Part shown: positions 15,649 through 23,394 of the stretch, in pieces | Layout: the number at the start of each line of letters is the position of its first letter | Numbering within the stretch: the stretch's first letter is position 1 | Assembly: GCA_016927815.1 (NCBI GenBank) | Contig: JAFGLY010000158.1 | Span: 1-48,761 of the forward strand | Origin: Deltaproteobacteria bacterium | GTDB lineage: Bacteria > Myxococcota_A > UBA796 > JAFGLY01 | Length of the DNA stretch: 48,761 bases | Reading direction: 5' to 3' | The notes under the pieces: model-generated | Database searches by the model: none | What the model was told of the DNA's origin: nothing | The model's input: only the letters and a program-made list of their open reading frames with translations | Position numbers and translations under genes: made by a program

Positions 15649-17739
15649 CTACAGGGAGGAGACGAAGTCGAACCACTCGGCGAAGTGGACGCGGCTGACC
15701 TGCTTGCCCATCTTGACCATCTCCTGCCCCACCGCGAGCACCGCATGGCGCATGGAGACGGGCGACCCGTCGGTCGCGGCCAGCACGCAGGCGTTGACGG
15801 CCGAGTTCACGATGGAGCCACCGGCGATCTGGAACTGCCGGGCGAGCCAGTCGAGGTCGAGGTCCTCCGCACGTGGGGTTCCGGCTGGAAAGGCTCGTTC
15901 CCAGAGGAGTCTGCGGTTGGCCGGCGTGGGCATGGGGAACTCGACCACCGCACCGAACCGGCGAAGGAACGCCTCGTCGATGTTCTCCTGGAGATTGGTC
16001 GTGAGGATGGCGCACCCCTCGAACACCTCGAGGCGCTGGAGCAGGAAGGAGACCTCCTGGTTGGCGAAGCGATCCTGGGCCTGCTTCACCTCGCCGCGCG
16101 CCCCGAAGAGGGCGTCGGCCTCGTCGAAGAGGACGATGGCGGTGCCACCCTCGGCGGCGTCGAAGATCTCCCGGAGGTTCTTCTCGGTCTCCCCCACCCA
16201 CCGGCTGATGACCGAGGACAGGTCCACCCGGAACAGGTCGAGCCCCAGCGCGCCGGCGACCACCTCCGCGGCCATGGTCTTCCCGGTCCCCGGACCTCCG
16301 GAGAAGAGCGCCTTGATGCCGTATCCCCGGCTTCGAACGCGAGCCATGCCCCAGCGGTGGAACACCAGCTCCTGCTGCCTCAAGTAGTGGACGAGGTGCT
16401 CCAACTGGCGCCGCACCTTGTCCGGCAGGACGAGGTCCTCGAACGTGAAGTGCGGCACGATGTGGAGGGCGAGGCCGCGGAACTCGGGGCGGCTCTCCTC
16501 CCTGGCGGCCGACCAGAGCGCCTCCACCGCGGGTTCGGCGCCGCCGCTCTCGGCCTGGGCGCGGTCGCAGATGCGCCCGATGGTGGTCCCGCCCACGGAG
16601 TAGAAGCGCCCGGCCAGGTCACCCACCGTTTCCGGTTTCCAGCCCCGTTGGCGGAAAGCGTCGTCCCATGCGGCGAATCGTTCCTCCAGGGTCGTCCGGT
16701 GCACCTGGAGCGTCACCGAGGGTCGATCGACTCCCAGGATGGCCCCCACGGCGCGCCGATCCGCCCCGCCCACCAGCACAGGGTAGGGGAGGTTCGCCAG
16801 CGCGGCGCCGAGTTGGAGGACCTGGTTGCGCTGGGTCGGATCCTCCTGGCTCGCGACGGCGTTGACCAGGTAGGGCATGGCCCCGCTCAGCCGGAGTTCC
16901 CGAAGGAGGTCCCAGGGCTGATCGAGGTACTCCCGGCACCGGTCCAGATCCACCCGGACCAGGGGCCGGCCGGCTCGCCGGGCCACGGCCATGGCCGTTC
17001 CCTCGCGAGCACCGATGGTGGCCCCGACGATGGTCAGGGTCACCGGTCGGTCGAGCGCGCCGACGAGCTCCTCGAGGCGCTGGCGCGTGGGCGCGGGGAT
17101 GAAGGGCTCCCGGCGCGTGTCGAGTGGTGTGAAGCCGAGGGTCGGGGGAACTTCCTCCTCCTCGAGAAGCCACCTCAAGAAGCGCTGGGAAGGGTGCAGC
17201 CGACGGGCGGCGTGCGTTTCGGAGGCATCCTGCGGAGTCACCACGAGGAGTCGGTAGCGGACCAACGGGGAGGGACCCATGAGATGGGCGAGCAGGGCCA
17301 GCCGCTCTCGTCGCGTGGGACGGAGGATGCGGGTCGCGAGGTCCACCGTGAGGAACGCGAGGTTGAGGTTGTCGTTCAGATACGCGAAGATCCGGGCGTA
17401 GCCGGCCGAGATCTCCGGTGCGGTCGCCAGCAGGACGAGGTCCACCTCGTCCCCGTCCAGGCCGAAGGAGTCCCTGAGCAGCCCCACGCGGCCCCCGGGC
17501 TCGTCACGCAGCGCCGTGCTCGCCGCCACCGCCGGCGCCAAGCCGTCGGGCGTCGCGGGCTCGTCGATCTCCCCGTGGGCCCGAAGGAGCGCCTCGACCT
17601 CCTCCTCGTCGATGACCGACCCCCAGTACTGGCCCTTGCGGACCATGGAGGGGCGCTGGCGCTGCCGGCGCACCGCCCTGAGCAGGAGGAGATCGGTCCG
17701 GCGCAGGCGGCGTGCGAGTTCCTCGAAGACGCTGGTCAC
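15649..17739 (-). CDS. CIS-associated AAA+ ATPase (Afp15/Pvc15-like)
   Basis: A 696-residue AAA+ protein. The C-terminal ATPase module has Walker A GGPGTGKT (about 478-485), Walker B IVLFDEAD, sensor 1 ILTTNL and the arginine finger region EAFLRRFG. The long N-terminal half (winged-helix and degenerate AAA-like, LLVVTPQDAS) is typical of the ATPases found in virtually every eCIS/PVC/Afp locus. In Afp and PVC the ATPase is needed for proper particle production or cargo loading, and its mechanism is unsettled. It is transcribed away from the structural operon, behind the DUF4157 gene (40-base gap). This gene is among the strongest markers that the window holds an eCIS-type CIS. Confidence 0.92.
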   Translation of the reverse strand: MTSVFEELARRLRRTDLLLLRAVRRQRQRPSMVRKGQYWGSVIDEEEVEALLRAHGEIDEPATPDGLAPAVAASTALRDEPGGRVGLLRDSFGLDGDEVDLVLLATAPEISAGYARIFAYLNDNLNLAFLTVDLATRILRPTRRERLALLAHLMGPSPLVRYRLLVVTPQDASETHAARRLHPSQRFLRWLLEEEEVPPTLGFTPLDTRREPFIPAPTRQRLEELVGALDRPVTLTIVGATIGAREGTAMAVARRAGRPLVRVDLDRCREYLDQPWDLLRELRLSGAMPYLVNAVASQEDPTQRNQVLQLGAALANLPYPVLVGGADRRAVGAILGVDRPSVTLQVHRTTLEERFAAWDDAFRQRGWKPETVGDLAGRFYSVGGTTIGRICDRAQAESGGAEPAVEALWSAAREESRPEFRGLALHIVPHFTFEDLVLPDKVRRQLEHLVHYLRQQELVFHRWGMARVRSRGYGIKALFSGGPGTGKTMAAEVVAGALGLDLFRVDLSSVISRWVGETEKNLREIFDAAEGGTAIVLFDEADALFGARGEVKQAQDRFANQEVSFLLQRLEVFEGCAILTTNLQENIDEAFLRRFGAVVEFPMPTPANRRLLWERAFPAGTPRAEDLDLDWLARQFQIAGGSIVNSAVNACVLAATDGSPVSMRHAVLAVGQEMVKMGKQVSRVHFAEWFDFVSSL

Positions 17740-17779
17740 GGAGTCCTCCCCAAGCCGGCCTTCCCCCCGGCCGATCGTT

Positions 17780-18349
17780 CTAGAAGCTACCCTTCACGTG
17801 GCCGCCCCGATCCACTCGGAGGCGTTCCTCCTCGTCCAGGCGATCGGCACAGGCCGTGGCCAGTCGATCGATGATCTCGGCCTCGCTCAAGCCCTCGGCC
17901 AGGAGCGCCTGGTAGCCCTTGGCGGCCGTGGGCGACTCGCCCTCAACGGCCTCGGCCGGCGCATGGGACGCCCCCTCCCCGGGCTCCGGCCCCTCGCCCG
18001 GCGCGGTCGCGCGCTGGAGCACCATGCGCTCCGCCGCGCGGGCCGCCACCTCTTCGGCATCTCGGAGCAGGTGGGAGCCCTTCCCACCGGACCTTTCGAG
18101 GTGGACCCGCTCGTGGGCGAACAGGGCCTGGCTCTCGGGCTGTCCGGGGTCGAATCCCTCGCCCACGACGATGGCCCGGTCCACGGTCATGGCCCGCGCC
18201 CCGAGGGCCTCGAGCGCCCGCGTCGCGAGCGGCCCGGAGAAGACCTCCCCTCCCCCGGGCAGGGTGCGTCGCTGGAGCGGCTCCCGCGTCGCACGGGCGG
18301 CGAGGCGGGCGCTGACGGCATCGCCGGGTGGGGTTCGATCCCTGGGCAT
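17780..18349 (-). CDS. DUF4157 (eCIS core) zincin-like protein
   Basis: A 189-residue protein with an HERVH motif (79-83) preceded by Phe-Ala, the zincin HExxH of DUF4157, and a downstream acidic cluster (DAEEVAARAAERM) where the third metal ligand is expected. DUF4157 proteins are strongly linked to eCIS loci, where they are thought to be cargo or cargo-associated proteases. The upstream part (GEVFSGPLATRALEALG, RAIVVGEGFD) matches the usual lead-in to the motif. ATG 18349 has GAGG 6-7 bases upstream; an upstream in-frame start at 18409 is less likely. The tail is acidic and helical. The protein is small for the family, so it is probably just the core domain plus a tail. Confidence 0.85.
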   Translation of the reverse strand: MPRDRTPPGDAVSARLAARATREPLQRRTLPGGGEVFSGPLATRALEALGARAMTVDRAIVVGEGFDPGQPESQALFAHERVHLERSGGKGSHLLRDAEEVAARAAERMVLQRATAPGEGPEPGEGASHAPAEAVEGESPTAAKGYQALLAEGLSEAEIIDRLATACADRLDEEERLRVDRGGHVKGSF

Positions 18350-18366
18350 GGCGACCTCGGCTGCTA

Positions 18367-18372
18367 AGGATA
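18367..18372 (-). promoter_or_regulatory. Candidate -10 box (TATCCT) for the DUF4157/ATPase unit
   Basis: On the minus strand the sequence TATCCT lies 17 bases upstream of the DUF4157 start. The same hexamer occurs on the plus strand at 19177-19182, ahead of the structural operon. No convincing -35 box is present, so this rests on the hexamer and its position alone. Confidence 0.2.
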
Positions 18373-18427
18373 GCGCAACGGCTCCGGCCGTGGAAGACGG
18401 GACGCGCACCGTTCCGGGATGCGCGCG

Positions 18428-19126
18428 TCAGGCAGGGGAAGGCTTGGTGTCCTCGGGCTTCTCCTCCTCCGAGGCCTCGCTCCACCAGCCCGTGTGGCCC
18501 GGTACGCCGAGCGTGCGCACCTCTCCGGCCCGGTCGGACACCGAGAGGATGCGGTCCGCGATGCGGACCTCGGCGGGCAGGCGGCGTGCCGGGCAGCCCT
18601 CGCGCGCCCCGACGCCGAGGGCCGCCAGGGGAACCGGCGCATCGCTGCCCTCGCGAACCGCCGTGGGCAGCGGCAGGTAGGAGGGAGTACTCTCGATCGC
18701 GGCGCGCTCCTCGGAACGCGCCTCCTCCAGGAGCGCGACTCCGCGGGCCAGATCGCCGCGGGCCAGGGCTCGAGCCACGTCCCGGTAGGCCCGGGCAGCG
18801 CCGTGCCAACGCGTGGCGTCGGGGAGCACCCACCCGGATCGCCCGCGGGCCACCGAGCGTTCCCAGACCTCCGGGCGGTCCACGAGGGCTCGTTCCAGGG
18901 CCTGGGCATCCTGCAGGATCCGCAGACGCGCCACCACGAAGTCGAGCAGGGCGTCTCGGCGCTCGCGCGCATCGGTCAGTCGCTCCGCCATCGCGGTGTT
19001 GCCCAGCGCCGAGGTCATGGCCCGCACGACCGTCTCGGAGTCCTCGCTTCGACCCCCAGAACGCGCCGATCGTACCCGGGTCGCCGGGCGGTCGGTGATC
19101 ACGGGCGTGCGTCGCTGGCGGGCCAT
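18428..19126 (-). CDS. Hypothetical CIS-linked protein with LGN-A motif
   Basis: A 232-residue protein. Residues 37-50 read MTSALGNTAMAERL, close to the LQxxxGNxAVxxLL motif often found near the N-terminus of DUF4157 and other eCIS-associated proteins. A helical region follows (LLDFVVARLRILQDAQALERAL), then a region with paired basic residues and an acidic tail (SEASEEEKPEDTK). No catalytic motif is seen. It reads in the same direction as the DUF4157 and ATPase genes and is divergent from the structural operon. The shared motif makes a cargo or adaptor role possible, but its function is unknown. ATG 19126 is chosen over an upstream start at 19195. Confidence 0.7.
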   Translation of the reverse strand: MARQRRTPVITDRPATRVRSARSGGRSEDSETVVRAMTSALGNTAMAERLTDARERRDALLDFVVARLRILQDAQALERALVDRPEVWERSVARGRSGWVLPDATRWHGAARAYRDVARALARGDLARGVALLEEARSEERAAIESTPSYLPLPTAVREGSDAPVPLAALGVGAREGCPARRLPAEVRIADRILSVSDRAGEVRTLGVPGHTGWWSEASEEEKPEDTKPSPA

Positions 19127-19210
19127 GGCCGGATCCTGGTCCTGTGGGGGTTGCGCTCCCGCAGGCAGGATGGTGTTATCCTCCCCTGTCACCACGCGTC
19201 GTCAGGGCAG
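19127..19210. promoter_or_regulatory. Divergent intergenic region upstream of the CIS structural operon
   Basis: An 84-base gap separating the minus-strand accessory genes from the plus-strand structural genes. It contains a short inverted repeat, AGGAT (19167-19171) and ATCCT (19178-19182) with a 6-base spacer, whose right arm overlaps TATCCT, a possible -10 box for the plus strand. A TTGCGC lies upstream at non-optimal spacing. This is the most likely place for the main promoter of the CIS operon. Confidence 0.3.
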
Positions 19211-19645
19211 GTGATCGAGGTGTCGCATCCGCAGCACTGGCTCGGGCGATCCATCGCCGGGGAGTCCCTCCTCGGCCTCCCACCGCTCGTGATGCGCCTC
19301 GCGCGCCGCGATCGTCCTCCGGATCGGGCCGCGCCCCTCCTTGCGCACGAAGATCGCCAACCCGCCCTCGTGGTCCGCACGATCCGCCCCCCGGTGGAGC
19401 CTTCGCCCAACACGCCGCAGCTCATCCGCGTGGTGAAGTTCCCCTTCGCCCTCTTGCCGGGACGTCCCACGCGTGAGGCCGCCGCGCCCACCCCGGAAGC
19501 TCGGCCGCGCCCCGAGGCGCCTCGGCGCGAACGCTTCCTGCCGGCCGTCGCGACGGCCGGGCCACGCCCGGGAGACCGTCCCCGCCCAACCGCACCGTGC
19601 GCCCCCCGCGGGCTGGCGGCCCTCTTCCACGGGGCGCGCCCGTGA
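19211..19645 (+). CDS. Small hypothetical protein leading the CIS operon
   Basis: A 144-residue frame starting at GTG 19211 (or GTG 19220). Its third codon positions are GC-rich as in true genes here. The stop overlaps a GTG that opens the frame of the cap gene (GTGA at 19642-19645), the kind of overlap seen between real genes in this operon. The first half contains beta-strand-like segments (PALVVRTIRPP, QLIRVVKFPFALLPG); the second half is Pro/Arg-rich. No family is recognised. If it is not a gene, 19127-19686 is noncoding and could be a long leader. Confidence 0.45.
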   Translation: MIEVSHPQHWLGRSIAGESLLGLPPLVMRLARRDRPPDRAAPLLAHEDRQPALVVRTIRPPVEPSPNTPQLIRVVKFPFALLPGRPTREAAAPTPEARPRPEAPRRERFLPAVATAGPRPGDRPRPTAPCAPRGLAALFHGARP

Positions 19646-19686
19646 CCGTCGTCCTCCCCACCCTGGACGGGCCCCTCAAGGGGCCG

Positions 19687-20490
19687 ATGAGCAGCCGCTC
19701 CATCATCGGAGAGGTCACCGAGGCGCTGCACCGCTTCCTGCTCGAGGGCTACGACCTCTCGGACCAGCCTCCGAGGGTGGAGGAGGATCTCGCCTTCGTG
19801 CCCAAGGATCGCGAGGAGGTCATCTACGTCTACATGTACCGGGCGGCGCAGAACCCCTCGTTGCAGAACCGGAAACGCCTGCGCGTGGCGCCGATCTTCA
19901 CGGGCAGCCCCGAGGAAGGTGGGCCGGTCTTCTACCACCGCCCGCCGCTCATCCTCGACCTGTTCTACCTCGTGATGGTCCATGCCCGGTTCCGCTCGGA
20001 CGCCGAGCGACTCCTGGGATGGGTGCTTCTCCGCCTGCACGAGGCCACGCACTTGATCTACCGACCGAGGCGCTTTATCCTCCCGGACGGTCGGGAGATC
20101 GATTCGCTCGGCCGGCCGTACGATCCTCACGTGAAGGAAGGGAGCGAGGAACTCTGCATGGAGAAGGTCTCGCTCGCCCTCGTGGACGACCTGACCGTGG
20201 GGGACGGCATCCACCTCTTCACCCTCTTCGAGGCCCCCTACCGCCCCTTCCTGTGCTACCGGGCGCGGGTGGCGCTGGACGGACCCATCCTGGCGAGCCG
20301 GGGTGGAACCACCATCCGCCTTCCGCCCCTGGAGTCGAAGGAAGCCGAGGCCTCGACCAACAACACCGAGTCACCGTCCGGACGGATCAAGGGGTCGAAA
20401 GGCCGCATTCCGTCCGCCCGGACACCACCGGGGCCACCCGCCCACCGCATCCGTCGGGTCACCGACGCTGAGGCAGAACACGAGGAGTGA
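19687..20490 (+). CDS. CIS cap/terminator protein (DUF4255, Afp16/Pvc16-like)
   Basis: A 267-residue protein beginning MSSRSIIGEVTEALHRFLLEGY, the typical DUF4255 opening (short start, then an initial helix), and continuing with VIYVYMYRAAQNPSLQN, FYHRPPLILDLFYLVMVHA and LLGWVLLRLHEATHLI, all matching the Pvc16 N-terminal family. In Afp, Afp16 caps the distal end of the tube and sets particle length. ATG 19687 has AAGGGG upstream; GTG 19642, which overlaps the previous stop, is the alternative. The C-terminal 50 residues are basic and low-complexity. It lies directly ahead of the sheath gene. Confidence 0.88.
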   Translation: MSSRSIIGEVTEALHRFLLEGYDLSDQPPRVEEDLAFVPKDREEVIYVYMYRAAQNPSLQNRKRLRVAPIFTGSPEEGGPVFYHRPPLILDLFYLVMVHARFRSDAERLLGWVLLRLHEATHLIYRPRRFILPDGREIDSLGRPYDPHVKEGSEELCMEKVSLALVDDLTVGDGIHLFTLFEAPYRPFLCYRARVALDGPILASRGGTTIRLPPLESKEAEASTNNTESPSGRIKGSKGRIPSARTPPGPPAHRIRRVTDAEAEHEE

Positions 20491-20498
20491 GGTCAGCG

Positions 20499-22307
20499 AT
20501 GGAATACCACACCCCAGGCGTCTTCATCCGCGAGGTCGATAGCGGGCCCAAGCCGATCGCCTCCGTTCCCACCTCCGTCCCGGGCTTCGTCGGGCTCTTC
20601 AAGTACGAGCCCGCGGTGGACGCGGTGGCCATCACGGGGTCCGACGGGACCAAGGAGGTCTGCGGCCGCGTCGTGCCCCAGCTGGTCGACACCAAGGGAG
20701 GCGTCAAGGGCGAGGGCGCCGAGGTCACCACGGCCCTCGTCGAGGCGTTCCGCTTCCAGCGCTCCCAGGTCAAGGACATCAAGGCCCTGCTCGAGCTCTA
20801 CGGAGCCCCCAAGGGCGGAAAGGACGCCCCGAAGTTCGAGGCCGGCAGCAAGAAGGGCACCGTGAAGATCTCCTGGGAGACGAAGTCCCTGGAGGTGCCG
20901 GAGACCGTGGTGACCCTCGAGGGCAAGGTCGTTTCCGACAACGACAAGGTGGTGGAGGACCTCCTCAACCAGGTCCACACCGCGTTCGAGCTGGAGAAGG
21001 TGGGGCCCAAGCCCAAGAGCGCGGCAGACGTGCTCAGCGTCTACGGCTACGCGTTCAAGGCCGCGGCCGGAACCGCCATGCGGACCGAGTACTCGGTGCC
21101 GCCCGTGTCCGTCACGAACAAGGCGGAGTTCTTCCGCTGGCTGCAGTCGTTCTTCGCGGAGTACCTCCTCCAGACCCGCTCGGTCGAGGACCTGGTCGGC
21201 CGCTCGTTCGAGGACATGGACGAGGCGGCGGACGCCGTGTTCGAGGCCCTGGCCAAGGACGAGGCCCTCAAGACCGAGTTCAAGGAGTGGCTCTCCCAGC
21301 CGCACGTGTTCAACTTCGTCGCGTCCGTGAACGGCTTCTTCGACAACGGCGGCGGCAAGGCGTACGTGTACCTCATGGGCGTGGGGAACCTGGACTGCTC
21401 CATCCGGGAGAACCAGGCCGACAAGCTGGGCCTCTACGCCTTCGACGACGTCGACGACATCGCCATCATGGTGGCCCCCGGGCTGTCGGCGCAGCAGCAG
21501 AAGGAGATGCTGGAGATGTGCGAGGTCCGCAAGGACCGCTTCGCCATCCTCGACGGCCCGATCGTGTCCGACGGCGGCATGGACATCCCGGCCTCGAACA
21601 AGGGCTACGGCGCCCTCTACGTGCCGTGGCTCAAGATCACGCGGCCCTCCTGGTACACGGCCGCCCAGGACCACATCAAGGTCACCGGGCCGAACCGGCG
21701 CAAGATCATCAAGGCCGACGCGAACGAGGCCTACGTCCCGCCGTCCGGCCACATCGCGGGCGTCTACGCTCGCGTGGATGGAGAGCGGGGCGTGCACAAG
21801 GCGCCCGCCAACGAGCTGGTCCTCGGGATCACCACGCTGACCCAGAACATCAACCGGATCGAGCAGGGCCAGTACAACGACCGCGGCATCAACGTCATCC
21901 GCATCTTCAAGGACCGCGGCATCCGGATCTGGGGCGCCCGCACCCTGGGCACCATGAGCGACGCCTCCTGGAAGTACGTCAACGTCCGTCGCCTGTTCAT
22001 CATGGTGGAGCAGTCCATCATGATCGGCAGCCAGTGGTCGGTGTTCGAGCCCAACGACCTGGCCCTGTGGAAGAAGCTCACGCGCGACGTCCGTGCGTAC
22101 CTGCTCCGCATCTGGCGCTCCGGCGCGCTCTTCGGCAAGACCCCCGAGGAGGCGTTCTACGTCAAGTGCGACGACGAGACCAACCCGCGGTACCTCATCG
22201 ATGCCGGCCAGGTCAACGTGCAGATCGGAATCTGCCCCGTGAAGCCGGCCGAGTTCGTCGTATTCAGCATCGGTCAGTGGGACGGTGGCGCCCTCATCGA
22301 GGACTAG
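20499..22307 (+). CDS. Contractile sheath protein, long form
   Basis: A 602-residue sheath protein (Afp2/3, phage tail sheath family). It opens with MEYHTPGVFIREVDSG and TSVPGFVGLF, the conserved start of CIS sheaths. The C-terminal core has GINVIRIFKDRGIRIWGARTL, YVNVRRLFIMVEQSIM, WSVFEPNDLALWKKL and VKCDDETNP, the intertwining sheath fold. Between about residues 40 and 205 lies an Ala/Lys/Glu-rich insertion with alternating helix and strand (AFRFQRSQVKDIKALLELYG, KKGTVKISWETKSLEVP) absent from typical sheaths. The sheath contracts to drive the tube. ATG 20499 has GAGG upstream. It is one of two sheath genes here. Confidence 0.93.
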   Translation: MEYHTPGVFIREVDSGPKPIASVPTSVPGFVGLFKYEPAVDAVAITGSDGTKEVCGRVVPQLVDTKGGVKGEGAEVTTALVEAFRFQRSQVKDIKALLELYGAPKGGKDAPKFEAGSKKGTVKISWETKSLEVPETVVTLEGKVVSDNDKVVEDLLNQVHTAFELEKVGPKPKSAADVLSVYGYAFKAAAGTAMRTEYSVPPVSVTNKAEFFRWLQSFFAEYLLQTRSVEDLVGRSFEDMDEAADAVFEALAKDEALKTEFKEWLSQPHVFNFVASVNGFFDNGGGKAYVYLMGVGNLDCSIRENQADKLGLYAFDDVDDIAIMVAPGLSAQQQKEMLEMCEVRKDRFAILDGPIVSDGGMDIPASNKGYGALYVPWLKITRPSWYTAAQDHIKVTGPNRRKIIKADANEAYVPPSGHIAGVYARVDGERGVHKAPANELVLGITTLTQNINRIEQGQYNDRGINVIRIFKDRGIRIWGARTLGTMSDASWKYVNVRRLFIMVEQSIMIGSQWSVFEPNDLALWKKLTRDVRAYLLRIWRSGALFGKTPEEAFYVKCDDETNPRYLIDAGQVNVQIGICPVKPAEFVVFSIGQWDGGALIED

Positions 22308-22379
22308 CCCCACGGATCGTGAGACCCCACCGGTCCGCAGGCCACCGCGTTCCGGCACACCCCAAGGAGAAAACCCGTC

Positions 22380-22823
22380 ATGCCTACCGAAGAACTCTTC
22401 GGTTCCTACCACTTCCTCCTGGAGATCCAGGGAGTCACCGGCGATGCGAAGGTCATCGTCGGCGGCTTCAAGTCGGTGTCCGGCATGGACTCGGAGACGG
22501 AGGTCATCGAGTTCAAGCAGGGCAACGACATGGTCGTCCGGAAGAAGCCCGGTCGTACGACGTACGCCAACATCGTCCTCGAGCGCGGCTACACCGCCAC
22601 GGACGACCTCTGGAACTGGCGCAAGAACATCGAGGACGGCAAGATCGACCGGCGAGCCGGATCGGTCATCATCCTCGACCAGGACGGCCAGAGCGAGGTC
22701 GCGCGCTACAACTTCTTCGAGGGCTGGCCCTGCAAGTGGTACGTGCCGGACATGGATTCCGACAAGTCCGGCATGGCCATCGAGAAGGTCGAGATCGCCG
22801 TCGAGAAGGTCGAGCGGGCCTGA
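22380..22823 (+). CDS. CIS inner tube protein
   Basis: A 147-residue tube protein of the T4 gp19/Afp1 type, Hcp-like in fold. Characteristic segments: YHFLLEIQGV, GGFKSVSGMDSETEVIEFKQG, KKPGRTTYANIVLERG, DDLWNWRKNIEDGKI and a strand pattern ending in GMAIEKVEIAVEKVERA. It stacks into the rigid inner tube loaded with cargo. A clear AAGGAG sits upstream in the 72-base gap after the sheath gene. The stop overlaps the next start by one base (TGATG). Confidence 0.95.
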   Translation: MPTEELFGSYHFLLEIQGVTGDAKVIVGGFKSVSGMDSETEVIEFKQGNDMVVRKKPGRTTYANIVLERGYTATDDLWNWRKNIEDGKIDRRAGSVIILDQDGQSEVARYNFFEGWPCKWYVPDMDSDKSGMAIEKVEIAVEKVERA

Positions 22824-23200
22824 TGGACCTGAAGACCGAGTACGAGTTCATCCTCCCCCGTGGCTACGTCGATAAGGACGGCACCGTCCATCGACATGGC
22901 GTGATGCGCCTGGCGAACGCCAAGGACGAGATCGCCCCCCTCAACGATCTCAGGGTCCAGCGGAACCGGGCCTATCTCATCATCGTGCTGCTGAGCCGGG
23001 TGATCACGAAGCTCGGTGACCTGCCCGAGGTGAACACGGGTGTGATCGAGAGCCTGTTCGCCGGCGACCTGCGGTTCCTCGAGGAGATGTACAACCGCAT
23101 CAACGAGGACGAGGCGGTTGTGAAGGTGACGTGCCCCGAGTGCGGTGCGGTCTTCGAGAAGGAGTTCGGCCGCCTGGGGGAATCGTCAGCTACCCCTTGA
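22823..23200 (+). CDS. Small CIS protein with CPxC motif
   Basis: A 125-residue protein immediately downstream of the tube gene, coupled by TGATG. It reads YEFILPRGYVDKDGTVHRHGVMRLANAKDEI, then LIIVLLSRVITKLG and EMYNRINEDEAVVKVTCPECGAVFEKEFG. The layout matches the small T4-type tail-assembly/baseplate proteins seen at this place in eCIS loci. Only one CPxC pair is present, so a full zinc ribbon would need a second pair from a partner or from a dimer. Its 3' end overlaps the DUF6760 frame by up to 70 bases. Its role in assembly is inferred from position. Confidence 0.8.
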   Translation: MDLKTEYEFILPRGYVDKDGTVHRHGVMRLANAKDEIAPLNDLRVQRNRAYLIIVLLSRVITKLGDLPEVNTGVIESLFAGDLRFLEEMYNRINEDEAVVKVTCPECGAVFEKEFGRLGESSATP

Positions 23201-23343
23201 ACGACATTTTCAAGGAGGTAGCTTTCATCGCCTACCATTTCCACTGGGACCCGGAGACCCTCCTTTCGATGTCGCACAAGGAACGGCACTCCTGGGTGAA
23301 GGAGATCTCGGCGATCAACGAGAAGATCAACGCTACCCGATGA
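23131..23343 (+). CDS. DUF6760 small CIS protein
   Basis: A short frame holding YPLNDIFKEVAFIAYHFHW and HKERHSWVKEISAINEKIN, the conserved DUF6760 signature found in eCIS operons (AYHFHW and ERxxWVxEIxxIN). The start is uncertain. GTG 23131 is used here (70 aa); GTG 23140 and TTG 23197 are alternatives. TTG 23197 overlaps the previous stop (TTGA) but would cut off the YPL residues the family usually keeps. The frame is -1 relative to the CPxC gene, so expression by ribosomal frameshifting is possible. Function unknown. Confidence 0.8.
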   Translation: MPRVRCGLREGVRPPGGIVSYPLNDIFKEVAFIAYHFHWDPETLLSMSHKERHSWVKEISAINEKINATR

Positions 23344-23349
23344 GAGAAC

Positions 23350-23374
23350 CCCCGCCACCCTCCCGGTGGCGGGG
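23350..23374 (+). terminator. Strong hairpin between DUF6760 and second sheath genes
   Basis: A perfect 10-bp stem with a 5-base loop: CCCCGCCACC (23350-23359) pairs with GGTGGCGGGG (23365-23374). It lies in the 51-base gap between the DUF6760 stop and the second sheath start, in the middle of an otherwise compact operon. There is no T-run after it, so it may be a leaky terminator, an RNA stability element or a processing site that lowers expression of the baseplate genes relative to tube and sheath. Confidence 0.5.
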
Positions 23375-23394
23375 CTTCCCCTCCCTGGACTTCC

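Noticed and set aside
20493-22412. A 639-residue minus-strand frame across the sheath gene
   Set aside because: It is antisense to a clearly recognised sheath gene, with a Val/Leu/His/Asp-rich composition expected from the complement of that coding sequence.
22823-23200. Complete zinc ribbon in the CPxC protein
   Set aside because: Only one CxxC pair is present; a mononuclear zinc site needs four ligands, so intramolecular zinc binding is unsupported.
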